Assembly: GCF_004011695.2 (NCBI RefSeq)
Contig: NC_082414.1
Coordinates: forward strand, 1,674,001-1,738,000
From: Ascochyta rabiei
Taxonomy: Eukaryota > Ascomycota > Dothideomycetes > Pleosporales > Didymellaceae
Direction of reading: 5' to 3'
Length of the DNA stretch: 64,000 nt
Below are positions 43,834 through 54,545 of the stretch, one piece after another. How positions within the stretch are numbered: the stretch's first letter is position 1; the number at the start of each line of letters is the position of its first letter. The notes beneath the pieces were generated by a model. The model was not told the origin of the DNA. It searched no databases and was given only the letters and a program-made list of their open reading frames with translations. The translations under genes and the position numbers were made by a program.

Positions 43834-46800
43834 TCATCTGTCCGGCATCTCTTCCTTGGTCTCGGTGGACGTCGCAGTGGGCGTGTGGACCTCTTTGTAG
43901 TCCTCATCGCCTGCACTGGTGTCGTTTCCAGCGTTGCTCAGCGGGCTCGGTGACCGCCTGTAATCCGCAGGTGACCGCACCGGTGTCGATAGCCCAGCCT
44001 CGCTGTCTTGACGCGCCCGCAGAGCCACGCTCGCCGCGATCCTCTCATCGAGTATGTTGACCAGCCTCTCTGAGTACTGGTCTAAGAGCTTTGACACACC
44101 AACCTCGTCAAGCTCTTTCGTCTTGGCTCGCTCACCAATCGCTCTGGCGGTCGTTGCGAGCTCTCGCTGAACCTCTGTGACCATGTCCATGTCCAACGTT
44201 TCCGTGCTGGTGGCGAGACGTTTGCGATACGCTTTGAGCTGCCTGCAAAGGCTCTCGCTCGCTCCTGCGAGACTTCCCACATCGCTTGCCGCTTTGAGGT
44301 TCGATCGAGATCTAACGTCAACCGAGCCACGTCTCTGTGTGGTGCGCGCCTTTGGTGAGACTGGAGGTGACGGCGAAGTGTTGTTCTTTCTGCGGAGCAA
44401 CGTGTGGTTTGTTGGGCCTCCATTTCTCCTCTCCCGCACAATACTAGGTAACGGCGACGGATCAAGCTTCGGTGTCTGCGTCTTCTCCAGCGAATACTTT
44501 GAAAATTTCTTCTTCAAAGTAGGTGATCGACTGCCGGTGGGTGTTGGACACCCACTCTCGTCTGGCGAGCGCTGGAACTTGGCGATCTCGGATTGTGACA
44601 GCACACGGCGCAGTGGAGGCTTACTCGCTAGCAGGTTTTGTGTCGATTGTGATGTTGCTCCCAGCACGTCCATTGATTTTGACAACTCTTGCCGATATGG
44701 TGCCTGTAGTGCCAGGGCCCAGACAAAAATGGTTCCGTCCACCGCGACTGTAACAAGAGACTTTTCGCGCGAGTCGTCCTCTTGCAATGTCGACGGCTGC
44801 ACGTACGCGATGTCAGTGACCCCCTCGGTATGTCCCCAGTCGCGGGCGAGAAGGGTACCGCTTTCGTCGTAGATGCGTATCGACTTGTCCGTACTCGAGA
44901 CTCCTGCAATGAGGGGGGAGCCCCATTCTCTTGGGATGTGAGCCAAGGAGTGTAGTACGACAGCGTCACCCCCATCTGTATCTGATGCTTTGAAGTTGCT
45001 GAGGCATTGGCCGCTTTGTAGATCGTACTTGTGCACTTGACGATCGATAGTGGAAGCCAGCAGCACATCGTCCTGATCGATGTCCCACGCCATGGACACA
45101 GGCGTAGACTTGAAAGCTATGCAGCGGAGAAAGAAGAAAGCGCGCATGGTTTCGCCATCCTCTTCCCGTGAGAGCATCTCGCGGACGACGATGCTGCGGT
45201 CGCTTGATGACGAGACGAGACGTTTGCCGTTCTGTGAGAACTGTATACCGAGCACCGATCCAGCATGCTCGTCCAGAGTTTGCAGCAGGGTCCAGACGCC
45301 TCTTTCTCGACCGAAGACCTGCACGGTACGGTCTCTACTTGCAGAAGCGACCAGAGTCGAACTGTCGTCTTCAAAAATGGCAATGCTCGTGATCTCATTC
45401 GAGTGCGCTCGGGACTCGAAAATGATGGCTTCTGTTCTGCAATCAATGATTCTTAACACACCGAGCTTGTCTCCGGTGACGAAAAAGCTGGCGTCAGCCG
45501 AGGCGCGAACGGTACGGAGTTCGTTCGAAACAGCGTCAGGACCAGCGGACTCTTCGAGCGCCACTTGCAGTAGTCTCTGGGTACTGCCGTTTTGACTCCA
45601 GAAAATGGCACTGCCGCCAGCAGCCCACGTATAGTAAGAGGCGTCCAGATGGTTGGGCCGAGACAAGACCCCTACGCCCAACACAGAATCTCCATGAGCC
45701 GGCAGTGTGTGGATGACTTCGCCAATACTTGTATCATCGTCTGAACAACAAGCAGAGAATTCTGTGTCCTGGGGCGGACCACGCGAGCACAAGTGTGATA
45801 ATCGAATAGCACGTTGCGAATCTACCGTCACAATGTGGTCGGCGAGACAGGCAATTGCGCTGATCTGGTTGCTGCCATCCGTGATGGAGATGGTGGGCGA
45901 GTCACCTCGGGAACCCTGAGACGACGGTGATGGCGGTGGAGTCTTGCTGACGAGACTGGCGACGGTGAGGGTCTTCAAGCCTCCGTGGCTGCCTGCGAGG
46001 TGGAGTCGCCCCTTGTCGTCAACCGCCATCGAGCTGACGGAGAAGCCAGCGTGAGAGACGCGGGCGAAGTTTTGCTCTCGATCGGTCTCGTCTATCAAGC
46101 ACAGATCGCCTCGTTCTGATGCTACGATTGCCTTGTTAGGTGCTACCTGACAGACACTTGTGAAGGTTGCATCTTGCAGGTCTGCAAGCAGACAGTTCCT
46201 GCCCGACAGCGGCTTGTGTGTGCTGCCGGAGAACATGTCGCTCTGACGGGGTCTCGATACTCGTTGGACTGGACTGCGATCTTCGAGGGACCACACCTTG
46301 ACGTGCCGCGTGCCCACGGTGATGAGCCTGTTCCCCATCCACGTCATGCGGTTGATGTTGCTCACACACTTGTTGCTGGAGTGCAGTGCGGCGGCTCCCG
46401 TGCGAGAATTGATGCTCCACACGTAGAGGAAGCCATCCTGCGCCGTGCCTATGCTTGCGAGGTAGCGCGAGTCAGGACTGAAGGCTACACAGTTGACGCC
46501 GAAGGAGTGTTCCGCGAGAACAGTCAGGGGCGTGTCTGAGGGCGCATCTGGGGAGATTGAGAAGATGAGCACGCGCGGTCTGTAGCCTGTCTGTGCGGGT
46601 GTTAGCGAATGCGATGCAGTGCAACGACGGACAGCAGCATGCCCACTCACCTCACCCACTGCCAGAAACCTCCCGTCTGGACTGAAGCTGACGCAGGTCG
46701 CTGCCTTGATCCTCTCGCGGGCAGTCCATGCCCTGTTGTTGGGCGAGTCGCTCCAGTCGTTTGCCGCTGGCGTTGCGTGAGGCGACGGGCCGAGGCCGGC

Positions 46801-47202
46801 GTCGCGCAACGAAGCAGCTGCTCTGTTGCGGCTCTCGTTCTGCGTGGGCGTGGCAGGCCCGCCGTATATAGAAGCGGACGAGTTGATGGGGTGGGTGGTG
46901 GGACGGGCGCGGTAGAAGCGCTGGGAGATGTGGTTCTGCGCGTCGACGGTGGCTACGACGGCGGCTGCGCCGGCTGTGTAGGCAAGGCAGCGCGCGGCAG
47001 GGAGGCTGTCAAAGGCATTGGCGGTGCTGGTGGTCGTGCCTATGACGGTGCGCAGGGCCAGGGTGGCTTCGGCGCGGGCCGCCTTGATGGGAGAACGGAG
47101 GCTGTTCTTGGCGCTCGCGAAGGGTGAGGGCGTCGGCGTGAGCTTGATGCCTGCTCCCAGCGTTGCATCCCTCATCCGCGCGGTGGACGGGGTAAGCGAC
47201 AT
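43834..47202 (-). CDS. WD40-repeat protein, MABP1/WDR62-like
   Basis: Large WD40 scaffold, about 1102 aa after removing a 60-nt intron (46591-46650, GTGAGT...CACAG) that has no stop and keeps frame; splicing gives FLAVGE followed by TGYRPRVLIFS. Residues 1-150 are low complexity with SPF/SP motifs. About 160-820 hold WD repeats, such as VSFSPDGRFLAVGE and VAFSPDSRYLASIGTAQDGF. About 820-960 are Ser/Pro/Lys-rich. About 960-1050 form a predicted helical region (LCRQLKAYRKRL...LLDQYSERLVNILDERI). The first WD segments plus the helical tail recall MABP1/WDR62, animal scaffolds for stress kinases and spindle poles; I infer orthology weakly. It is divergent from the AAA ATPase across 1.34 kb. Confidence 0.82.
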   Translation of the reverse strand: MSLTPSTARMRDATLGAGIKLTPTPSPFASAKNSLRSPIKAARAEATLALRTVIGTTTSTANAFDSLPAARCLAYTAGAAAVVATVDAQNHISQRFYRARPTTHPINSSASIYGGPATPTQNESRNRAAASLRDAGLGPSPHATPAANDWSDSPNNRAWTARERIKAATCVSFSPDGRFLAVGEVSGHAAVRRCTASHSLTPAQTGYRPRVLIFSISPDAPSDTPLTVLAEHSFGVNCVAFSPDSRYLASIGTAQDGFLYVWSINSRTGAAALHSSNKCVSNINRMTWMGNRLITVGTRHVKVWSLEDRSPVQRVSRPRQSDMFSGSTHKPLSGRNCLLADLQDATFTSVCQVAPNKAIVASERGDLCLIDETDREQNFARVSHAGFSVSSMAVDDKGRLHLAGSHGGLKTLTVASLVSKTPPPSPSSQGSRGDSPTISITDGSNQISAIACLADHIVTVDSQRAIRLSHLCSRGPPQDTEFSACCSDDDTSIGEVIHTLPAHGDSVLGVGVLSRPNHLDASYYTWAAGGSAIFWSQNGSTQRLLQVALEESAGPDAVSNELRTVRASADASFFVTGDKLGVLRIIDCRTEAIIFESRAHSNEITSIAIFEDDSSTLVASASRDRTVQVFGRERGVWTLLQTLDEHAGSVLGIQFSQNGKRLVSSSSDRSIVVREMLSREEDGETMRAFFFLRCIAFKSTPVSMAWDIDQDDVLLASTIDRQVHKYDLQSGQCLSNFKASDTDGGDAVVLHSLAHIPREWGSPLIAGVSSTDKSIRIYDESGTLLARDWGHTEGVTDIAYVQPSTLQEDDSREKSLVTVAVDGTIFVWALALQAPYRQELSKSMDVLGATSQSTQNLLASKPPLRRVLSQSEIAKFQRSPDESGCPTPTGSRSPTLKKKFSKYSLEKTQTPKLDPSPLPSIVRERRNGGPTNHTLLRRKNNTSPSPPVSPKARTTQRRGSVDVRSRSNLKAASDVGSLAGASESLCRQLKAYRKRLATSTETLDMDMVTEVQRELATTARAIGERAKTKELDEVGVSKLLDQYSERLVNILDERIAASVALRARQDSEAGLSTPVRSPADYRRSPSPLSNAGNDTSAGDEDYKEVHTPTATSTETKEEMPDR

Positions 47203-47676
47203 CGCTTTCTCCAGGTCAGTCGAGGAGAAGGAGAGCGATGGCCAACAACAGACATGTCAACGATCAACCACACGTCATGGCACGATCCGGGGCTTGCTTG
47301 CGGGAGAAGGTGGTCGTTGGTGAGGGGACGCAGACACGCGCGAGACTGGAGTGCGTCACCACGTGCTGCTGGGTCTGGCGTGCGTCTAGTGTGCGTCCAG
47401 TGTCCAGTGTGTGTCCAGTGTCACACGCGCCCACTCGCCAATTGGGGGTGCAGTGGAGAGGCGAGGGTGAAAAGTCGCGCCTGCCGCAGCTCCAGGGACC
47501 CATGCTCGGCGATCGGGCTGGCCCAGCGTCGTCGAGAGTCAAGACTCAACACGGACGATGAGAGCTGGGGATCGTCGAGACGGTGCCTCTTCAGCCTCAG
47601 GTACGGTCCAGTACGAGGCCCTCGGCTAGCCTCGTTGCATCCATCACACCCCAAGCTTCGCGGCCTTGCTGTCTTG

Positions 47677-47770
47677 GGCACCGTCACAGTTCCGCTGCGG
47701 GCCGTGCAGCGTCAGTACGGTTGGGCATCGCCACAGTTTCCCTGCGAGTCGTGCAGCGTCAGTACGGTTG
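47677..47770 (+). repeat. two-copy direct repeat, 47 bp period
   Basis: Two adjacent copies of a CACAGT...CTGCG...CGTGCAGCGTCAGTACGGTT segment in the divergent promoter region. Confidence 0.75.
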
Positions 47771-48033
47771 TGCGCAGGCACGATGAGGGCATGGAAGAAC
47801 CCCAGCATCGATCATGCAGGTACCCGTCTGCCGTGTCACGTGTGGGGACAGCACGAGCATCTCAGTCGAGCCTCACTGTTCTTCCGTGCTTGAGCTGACG
47901 ATCTGTGCACTTGGACGTTCAAGATATCTGCCTCTTGTGTCGTGTAGACGGTCAGTATTGCCTACGCCGGGTGCGTCGAGACGAGCTGAGCGCTTGCCTG
48001 TTACCCATCCCGTTCCCAGCTCACTGTATGTTG

Positions 48034-48068
48034 TTTGGTTTGGTTTGGTTTGGTTTGGTTTGGTTTGG
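48034..48068 (+). repeat. microsatellite (TTTGG)7
   Basis: Seven perfect 5-bp units inside the WD40/AAA divergent intergenic region. Confidence 0.95.
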
Positions 48069-48542
48069 TTTCTCGCTTTGTCAGCAACAGCGCTCAGTGG
48101 TTCAGCAACAAGCCTCGAGTCGTACACGGCCAGGACAGCGCCACAAGGGCATCCCTCTCCGAAGCCAGTCTTGGTGCCCCGTCTCCAGACGATGAAGTCG
48201 ACTTCTTTTCCTTGACAGATACGCAAAGACACACTGGTCCTGTCAATGCTGCTCGCCCTATCCTTTCTGTCCAACACGCCTTCGCCAACCTTTGCGGCGT
48301 TCCTCATCATCTGATTCGTGCTGTAGCCGCGCTAAGCGCGCGTGTTTGCCGCTGGGAACCCTTGGACGTCAGAAAAGTCAAGCAATCAAACGCGCCGGCG
48401 ACACTCACTCACCACACTCACTCGCCGCACTCACTCACCGCACGCACTCACCACACTCCCCTCCTCTCCCTCTCCCTCTCCCTCTCCCCCTACCCCACAG
48501 GCGCATCCCCTCTCGCATTCAGGGAACGCCCTCGACGCCCGT

Positions 48543-51500
48543 ATGTATGCGATACGGTCTGCACTGCGAGCATCGACAGGACGAGCTCCAGCACGATTCA
48601 TCCGCGGCCGCCGCTACCCATCGATACCACGCATACGCTCCCTTCACACCACACGCGTACTCGCATTCGCGTCAACGCCGCCCTCGGGCCCAGACAGCAC
48701 ACCCATCGGCGAAAATGGCGCCGACAAGGCCGACCGCGACAAGGCGGCAACCGAGGAGCAGCAGGCCGAGGCTGAGATAGCAAACGAGGACCCAGACCTC
48801 CTGGCGCAGAAGGTCCAGCGCTCACGCGAAACCACGCGGCGCTACCTGGCAGCCCAGCGCCGACAGCAGAGGGGGCGAAAGTCGCAGGGCCTACCCCCAG
48901 TCACCATCCCGGACTGGTTCCTCAAGAGACGCGTCCTCCGGCGCGAAGATGTCCCCGCAGAGCTACAGCAGCACATCACCCCCAAGGCGCTGTCCATCTC
49001 CATCACACACGGCGAGTCAGGTGAGAGCGCGACCTGCTCAATACCCGCCTCCAAAGACTTGGATGCTGTCAAGGTCCTGGCCCGGCTGGTTCGCGGCCTA
49101 TGGGGGCGCCGCCTGGATGACCAGGAAAAGCGCAAGATCGAACAGTACCTGGAGGACAGAATCACCGTCGAGCCCGAGTCGAGCGCCGACGCGGAGCTAG
49201 GCCCCATTGGCAACAAGGCAAACTCTATGGGCGCGGAAGAGCTTCGCATGAGGTTGGAGCTACGTGAGCAGCTCTTTAGCGCTGCCGAGGAGCTGAAGGC
49301 GGATTCCACCAAGCCGCTCGCCGATCGAGTGAACGAGTTGAACAGCAAGACCCAGCGCTACATGCTGAAGAGGGAGCATGCCAAGTCACGATCGTCACGC
49401 GGTTCCAAGCGCCTCTCGCCTGTTGTACTCGCCGAAGTTCGTGCCAGCATCGCAGCGTCGTTGTCTGCATTGCGCCCGTCCACCGGCAACACATTTCCCG
49501 CCACCAAGACAAATCTGATCCTCCATTCGCCAGTGCCTGATCACGAGCTGCTGATAGGTGGCGCCGTGGAGGCCATCGCTCTGGAGATGGATTCGGAGTT
49601 GGTTGTGCTGCGAGCCAACGACCTTGCTCAGCTGGCAGGTGACTATCTTGGAGAAGGCGCAGAGCCATCACCACGCTCGATACGCTCGCTCGGCTACGAA
49701 ACCTACCGCCTGAGCTCTGAGCTGGCCAATGCCTTTGAAGACATGGAGAAGGACGATGGGGCTGAGGAAGACCTCGAGTCCGCTCAGTCTTCATCGATGG
49801 AACAACCAGAAAAACCGAGGATGGGCGCATTTCCCCTCATCCTACCTCTATCTGCTCTTGCTTCGATCAAGGAGCTATCAAACAAGTTCAAAGCCGGGCA
49901 GTCCACTTCCTCGAATCCATTCGACACGTCAGCCAATGCACTCGGCGACGAGCCAAGTCGCGTACAGAGCCAGAGCGAGATACAACTCGAAGATTTGAAG
50001 CTCGCAACCCTTCTTGATGCCCTTATTGATGCCAGTGAGCTGAAGCAGAGTCGTGGCATAGTCGGCAATGAAGGATATGAGTTGCGATCGTCCCTAGGAG
50101 ACAGCTCAAAGAAGCGGAGAAAGAGCGATCCCCATTTCTTCGACTACTCTGTGAGCTCGGAAGGCATACCACTTGAACTCGACTCTGCCCTTCCAGCGGC
50201 TGCAAGACCTGGAATGAGCATGTCCCTAGACGTCGGCTCAGTCCCAGCAGCGACGCAAGTGCCGAAAAAGTCAAAGATCATCTACGTCAGAGACTTCAAA
50301 GAGCTCAACGCTACGCATTACGGCGGTCGCATCATCCAGAAGCTTGAGGAGCTTGTCCGGAAAAGACGCAGCGCTGGCGAGAGCATCATGATTGTTGGAA
50401 GCACGTGCTCCCTGGAGCTCACTCCTGACCTCTCGGCTAGCGGTGTCCACGGCTTACAGTCTGAAGGAGAGAGCAGCTTTTTCAGGACCATTGTTGTGGC
50501 AGCGGATTCAGACAAAACATCTTTGTTGGAAGAGTCCAACGCCATGTCAAAGGGCGAGGTTGGGTCGGCGATCCTATCGCCAAAAGAGAGGGGCAAGTTC
50601 TGCGGGATTAACATGCTTCACACCCAGGATATGCTTCGTTCGTTGGACCCTGTGGCAGCTGCACGCATTTCTGACATGGAACTGACCATACAGCACCACC
50701 GCAATTTTGCTGCCATCATACCAGAGGCATACCTCAACCGAGTGCTGACCTACGATGAGGTACACAGAATAGCCTTGACAGCTCTTGGGTTGCATGTTAC
50801 GAATCCGGCTGGGCTCACAGAGCACGTTATCGAACAAGGCCAGGTGAACTGGGCACACGTCGCGCTTGCGATGGGGCTGTTGAAGACGAGTGACACCGCC
50901 AAATACCTCTCCTTTGACAAAACATTACAAAAGCAGCAGCCTCGGCAGGATCTTGGCCCAGAAGCTGAAGCCCACGTACAAGCAAAGAAACGACACAGCG
51001 AGGCTGATTTGCAGCGTCAACGCGATCTCCAACGTATCACCGCCTCTGCGACCAAGCACGAGAAGCGGCTGATATCTGGCATCGCAAATCCCGATCAAAT
51101 CAAGACAACGTTCGACCAAGTTCATGTGCCGAAGGAGACAGTTGACTCGATCCGAACCATCACCTCTCTGTCCCTTCTCCGCCCTGATGCATTCAATTAC
51201 GGTATCCTCGCCACAGAAAAGATCTCTGGCGCGCTGCTCTACGGGCCTCCAGGAACCGGCAAAACACTGCTCGCAAAGGCCGTTGCCAAAGAGTCCGGCA
51301 GCACTGTGCTCGAAGTGTCTGGCTCACAAATCATGGACAAATACGTGGGTGAGGGCGAGAAGAACGTCGCCGCGATATTCTCTTTGGCAAGAAAACTGTC
51401 ACCATGTATTGTGTTCTTGGATGAAGCGGACGCTGTCTTCGCAAGCAGAGACGCCATGCGCGAGCGGACAAGCCACCGTGACATACTCAACCAGTTCCTC

Positions 51501-52238
51501 AAAGAGTGGGATGGTCTGAACGACCTGAGTGTCTTCGTCATGGTGGCAACGAACAGGCCATTCGACCTTGACGATGCTGTTATAAGACGTCTGCCGCGCC
51601 GTTTGCTCGTCGATCTCCCTACGCAGGCCGACAGGAAAGCGATTCTGCGCATTCACCTCAAGGGCGAACAACTAGACTCCACAGTCGACCTCGAAGACCT
51701 AGCAAAACGCACCCCCTTCTACAGCGGCAGCGATCTGAAAAACGTCGCCGTCTCCGCCGCGCTCGCCTGCGTCAAAGAAGAAAACGAAGTCGCTGCCAAA
51801 GCTGCCGCGGAAGCCACCCTCACGACCCCACTACCCGAGGAGAGCAGAACAACAGAGCCCGGTAGCAAAGACGACGCGACAACCCCAGCCTTCCTGCACC
51901 ACACCGAAAGGCCCCCCTCGCCACCCCCCACGCCCTCTTTCCCCACCCCACCAACCTCCGACCCCATCCCCTCATCATCCGCAACACCAACGCCTAGCCA
52001 CCTCGTGCGCGGCATAAATTACAACTTCCCCGCCATCCGCACCCTCTTGCCGCGCCACTTTGACGCCGCGCTGCAGGAGATCAGCGCATCGATCAGCGAG
52101 GACATGTCAAGTTTATCTGCTATTAAGAAGTTCGACGAGCAATTTGGCGATAAGAAGGGCAAGAAAGGAAAGAAGGGATTCGGATTCGGCGAGAACATGG
52201 GGAAGCGGGACGAGAATGCCGCGCGTGTACGGGGGTAG
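48543..52238 (+). CDS. large mitochondrial AAA-family ATPase
   Basis: Single-exon gene, 1231 aa from MYAIRSALRASTGRAPARFI. That start gives an Arg-rich presequence without acidic residues ending near SLHTTRVLAF, a good mitochondrial targeting signal. The frame is open 67 codons further up, but that part is a low-complexity CT/CA repeat and is rejected. A long N-terminal region (about 60-860) has no clear domain and includes charged stretches. The AAA module has Walker A GPPGTGKTLL (about residue 900), Walker B CIVFLDEADAVF (about 955), the arginine-finger region AVIRRLPRRL (about 1014) and a C-terminal lid. A Pro/Thr-rich insert (about 1100-1155) and a Lys/Gly tail (KKGKKGKKGFGFGEN) follow. 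The core resembles the Msp1/ATAD1-like meiotic-clade AAA proteins; the substrate is unknown. Confidence 0.9.
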   Translation: MYAIRSALRASTGRAPARFIRGRRYPSIPRIRSLHTTRVLAFASTPPSGPDSTPIGENGADKADRDKAATEEQQAEAEIANEDPDLLAQKVQRSRETTRRYLAAQRRQQRGRKSQGLPPVTIPDWFLKRRVLRREDVPAELQQHITPKALSISITHGESGESATCSIPASKDLDAVKVLARLVRGLWGRRLDDQEKRKIEQYLEDRITVEPESSADAELGPIGNKANSMGAEELRMRLELREQLFSAAEELKADSTKPLADRVNELNSKTQRYMLKREHAKSRSSRGSKRLSPVVLAEVRASIAASLSALRPSTGNTFPATKTNLILHSPVPDHELLIGGAVEAIALEMDSELVVLRANDLAQLAGDYLGEGAEPSPRSIRSLGYETYRLSSELANAFEDMEKDDGAEEDLESAQSSSMEQPEKPRMGAFPLILPLSALASIKELSNKFKAGQSTSSNPFDTSANALGDEPSRVQSQSEIQLEDLKLATLLDALIDASELKQSRGIVGNEGYELRSSLGDSSKKRRKSDPHFFDYSVSSEGIPLELDSALPAAARPGMSMSLDVGSVPAATQVPKKSKIIYVRDFKELNATHYGGRIIQKLEELVRKRRSAGESIMIVGSTCSLELTPDLSASGVHGLQSEGESSFFRTIVVAADSDKTSLLEESNAMSKGEVGSAILSPKERGKFCGINMLHTQDMLRSLDPVAAARISDMELTIQHHRNFAAIIPEAYLNRVLTYDEVHRIALTALGLHVTNPAGLTEHVIEQGQVNWAHVALAMGLLKTSDTAKYLSFDKTLQKQQPRQDLGPEAEAHVQAKKRHSEADLQRQRDLQRITASATKHEKRLISGIANPDQIKTTFDQVHVPKETVDSIRTITSLSLLRPDAFNYGILATEKISGALLYGPPGTGKTLLAKAVAKESGSTVLEVSGSQIMDKYVGEGEKNVAAIFSLARKLSPCIVFLDEADAVFASRDAMRERTSHRDILNQFLKEWDGLNDLSVFVMVATNRPFDLDDAVIRRLPRRLLVDLPTQADRKAILRIHLKGEQLDSTVDLEDLAKRTPFYSGSDLKNVAVSAALACVKEENEVAAKAAAEATLTTPLPEESRTTEPGSKDDATTPAFLHHTERPPSPPPTPSFPTPPTSDPIPSSSATPTPSHLVRGINYNFPAIRTLLPRHFDAALQEISASISEDMSSLSAIKKFDEQFGDKKGKKGKKGFGFGENMGKRDENAARVRG

Positions 52239-52354
52239 TTGTTTCCAACCGAGGGATCTAATCAGCAGTAAGCAGGAATTTCAAGTCTGTAAGAATTTAG
52301 CGAGGCAGAACATGGATGCTGCGCGCGCATAGAGATAGTTGTAATACACCATAC

Positions 52355-52385
<31 letters not shown>

Positions 52386-53144
52386 CGTACCATCTACACT
52401 CTACTGCTATGCTGCTTCTGCGTAGTGCAGATAAGAGCAATAAATCTACAATTAAAGAGTAGGAAAACAGCCTCAGCAATTCAACAAGTCAAAAGGCGAA
52501 GAAGACAACAGAAGGCGAGTTTTTAAATTCCGTAAAAATACAGGCAAGTAGAATTTAAAACGCTACACCTCCCAAAAAGCGAATATACTTCTCACTGCCT
52601 CCAACCCCCCCTGCTCCGCTCCGCTCCTCCAACGCTGCTATTGCGATAGCGAAGCTGAACGAGCAGGTTGGCAGTGAGAGGGGAAAGAGGAGAATAACGG
52701 GTCGGACTTGGGGGTCGTGGGAATTTAAAAAAAAAAAATACATGTTGGAAATGCTATACGTGTAATAGCGTAAGCGAGTAACAGGCCTGGTGGAAGCAAC
52801 TGTGAGATATGTTGAAATAGATGCGTTTCCGCGCCTGGATGATTGGCTTGAGGAACCCGGAATGTATGGAGGGTGGGCGAGCGTATGTAGAATCCGTAGA
52901 TTCAAGGCGTGTATTGGTGGTAGTACCTTAGGATGAATAAAGGAGTGGGTGAAGAGAAGGAACATAGTTCTGTTTGCGTTGCATGGGGGTTGAGAGTGGT
53001 GTTGTATACTCTGGTCGGATGCGAAGAGCTTTGATGTTGTTGCTATAGTGAAGCCTTGCGGTCGTGGCTGGGTGGTTTGTTGCTTGCACCCTTAGGAAGG
53101 CTTGGGGTGTGCGTGACTGCTGTCTTAAGGGTCCTGGGGCTCCT
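52239..53144. other. intergenic region with (CTT)n
   Basis: About 900 bp of 3' flank with a (CTT) microsatellite at about 52354-52386 and an A-run near 52727. A minus ORF 52555-52965 is not supported by domains. Confidence 0.45.
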
Positions 53145-53690
53145 TTAGTTGGACAAGGAGGTGGGGGTGTTGCCGTCGATGATGTTTCCGACGGGCATCT
53201 GATCGATTAAAGCATTGACCACTGAAGATCTTCGCAGAGGTAGTTACCTGGTATACTTCTATGTTTACAACGCTTTTGGAGAGCCAAGTTCCCCTTCCCT
53301 TATTCTCCAGCGAACTCAGCGTTATAGTCGTCTTCGTTGCAAGATAGCTGGTACTGATGGGGAAGTAACATTCGTCTGTGATGGTACCCTGGGGAAGGGA
53401 CTGAAAGTGAACTTGAGGACCCACGTCGCTATTCCTATTTAGCTGTGTACTGATTACTAGTCACAGATCACACGTACACTATTGTGTCCCTGTTGTGGAC
53501 TGCTTCATACGCGTTATACACAACGCTTGTCACCTGCAACGTCGTGTCCTCTCCTATCGACAATTGGTACCTAATCCTCGCCATTATACTAGCGGTCCCG
53601 GTACTGTACTCGCTTGGCCATTCATGCGGAGTCGAAGAATCGTTTATTGGCGTGGCCCAGCTCTCAACCAGTATGTCATCAACTCTAGAT
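53145..53690 (-). CDS. hypothetical spliced gene fragment
   Basis: Three pieces join on the minus strand with fungal-style introns. An upstream exon reads VDDILVESWATPINDSST and ends near NRDTIVY. A middle exon begins around NSDVGPQVHFQS and ends NIEVYQ at 53248. A 49-nt intron (53199-53247, GTAACT...ATCAG) is followed by the last exon MPVGNIIDGNTPTSLSN, stopping at 53145. No family recognised, and the 5' end was not found; an acceptor near 53700 would link to further exons upstream. It may belong to the same gene as the ORF at 53758-54150. Confidence 0.4.
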
Positions 53691-53757
53691 CGAACATTGC
53701 TTTACATGTAGCCTGTTTGTTTCTTGGAACGCTCATTAGAGACATCCACCAAGGATC

Positions 53758-54150
53758 TTATCGGATGTAATCCCAAGCTCCATCAACTACTGTCTCAAAC
53801 GTTGCCTTAGATGTAGCCTTATTGTATTCAGAAACCCTCGTCCATGTTTCACCATAGCCGGTTTCCTTTACAGGCGTCTGTGATTCATCATGAACATCCT
53901 TCGCAGATTCAGCTCTAGACGAGGAATTTGTGGCTGACCCGGGGTTTAATGGCTCTTTGAATTCAGATCCCTCATGTGAGTCGACCCTGGGCTGGAGGGT
54001 TATTGGAGGAGCACCCTCCCTGCGTGGGGCATTGTGCATAAGCATAATACCTTCCCCCTTTCCTTTGCGATAGTCATGCACAGGTTGTTGCTCTAGTGTA
54101 ACCGGAATCTGCTCGTTTTTTTCCTCATAGTTGGGGACCGGACAGTCCAA
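53758..54150 (-). CDS. hypothetical ORF, acidic/polar
   Basis: A 130-aa frame starting MDCPVPNYEEKNEQIPV and ending VVDGAWDYIR. It is polar and low in hydrophobics, with no domain recognised. It could be an exon of a larger gene with the neighbouring fragments. It lies less than 1 kb from the LINE. Confidence 0.35.
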   Translation of the reverse strand: MDCPVPNYEEKNEQIPVTLEQQPVHDYRKGKGEGIMLMHNAPRREGAPPITLQPRVDSHEGSEFKEPLNPGSATNSSSRAESAKDVHDESQTPVKETGYGETWTRVSEYNKATSKATFETVVDGAWDYIR

Positions 54151-54164
54151 TGCAGCACCGAGTT

Positions 54165-54545
54165 CTATGAGGCAGTATGGTTTTTACTCTTTTCGTCTTC
54201 GGCTTCACTGCATTGACTCTCTCCATCACTATCACTTGAGCTTTCATCAGCATCAAGCAAGAAGTACCTCATCTGATCATAGAGTATTGTAGCTGCATCA
54301 TGGTGGTAATGTGTCGTCGCGTCATTTGCTCGAGGTAGAACGAAAACTTCACACCCTATGACGCGTGAGCACTGTTCTCATGTACTATCAAATTTTATTG
54401 AACCACATAGTAGAGATTTGCATAACGGTACCGTGACCTCTAAAGTGGCTTGACCAACCTCTTCAAAGTGCTCAAGCAAGCTATCAAGCCTTCTTTCCTC
54501 TACGTAATGCCCATCTATCTACAGTCGCAACATAGCGTGACATCT
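54165..54545 (-). pseudogene. hypothetical gene fragment with possible in-frame stop
   Basis: An exon reading GHYVEERRLDSLLEHFEEVG to GSIKFD joins, across a short intron (GTACAT...CATAG), to CEVFVLPRANDATTHYHHDA, then DESSSDSDGESQCSEAEDEK and a stop at 54165. Directly upstream MRCHAMLRL is followed by TAG; if the codon was once CAG the frame would continue, so this is either a nonsense change or an intron acceptor (CTGTAG). The BTB-like feel of the N-terminal part is weak, and no family is claimed. Confidence 0.35.

Larger units (their letters stand above)
47203..48542. promoter_or_regulatory. divergent promoter region of WD40 and AAA genes
   Basis: 1.34 kb between divergent starts. It contains two copies of CGTGCAGCGTCAGTACGGTT (47703 and 47750), a (TTTGG)7 run (48034-48068) and a CT-rich (CTCTCC)n stretch near 48465-48490, a common feature just upstream of fungal transcription starts. 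ORFs here are antisense or low complexity. Confidence 0.55.

Noticed and set aside
48342..48542. Upstream Met of the AAA ATPase frame
   Set aside because: The 67 extra codons are low-complexity CT/CA repeat; the Met at 48543 gives a typical mitochondrial presequence.
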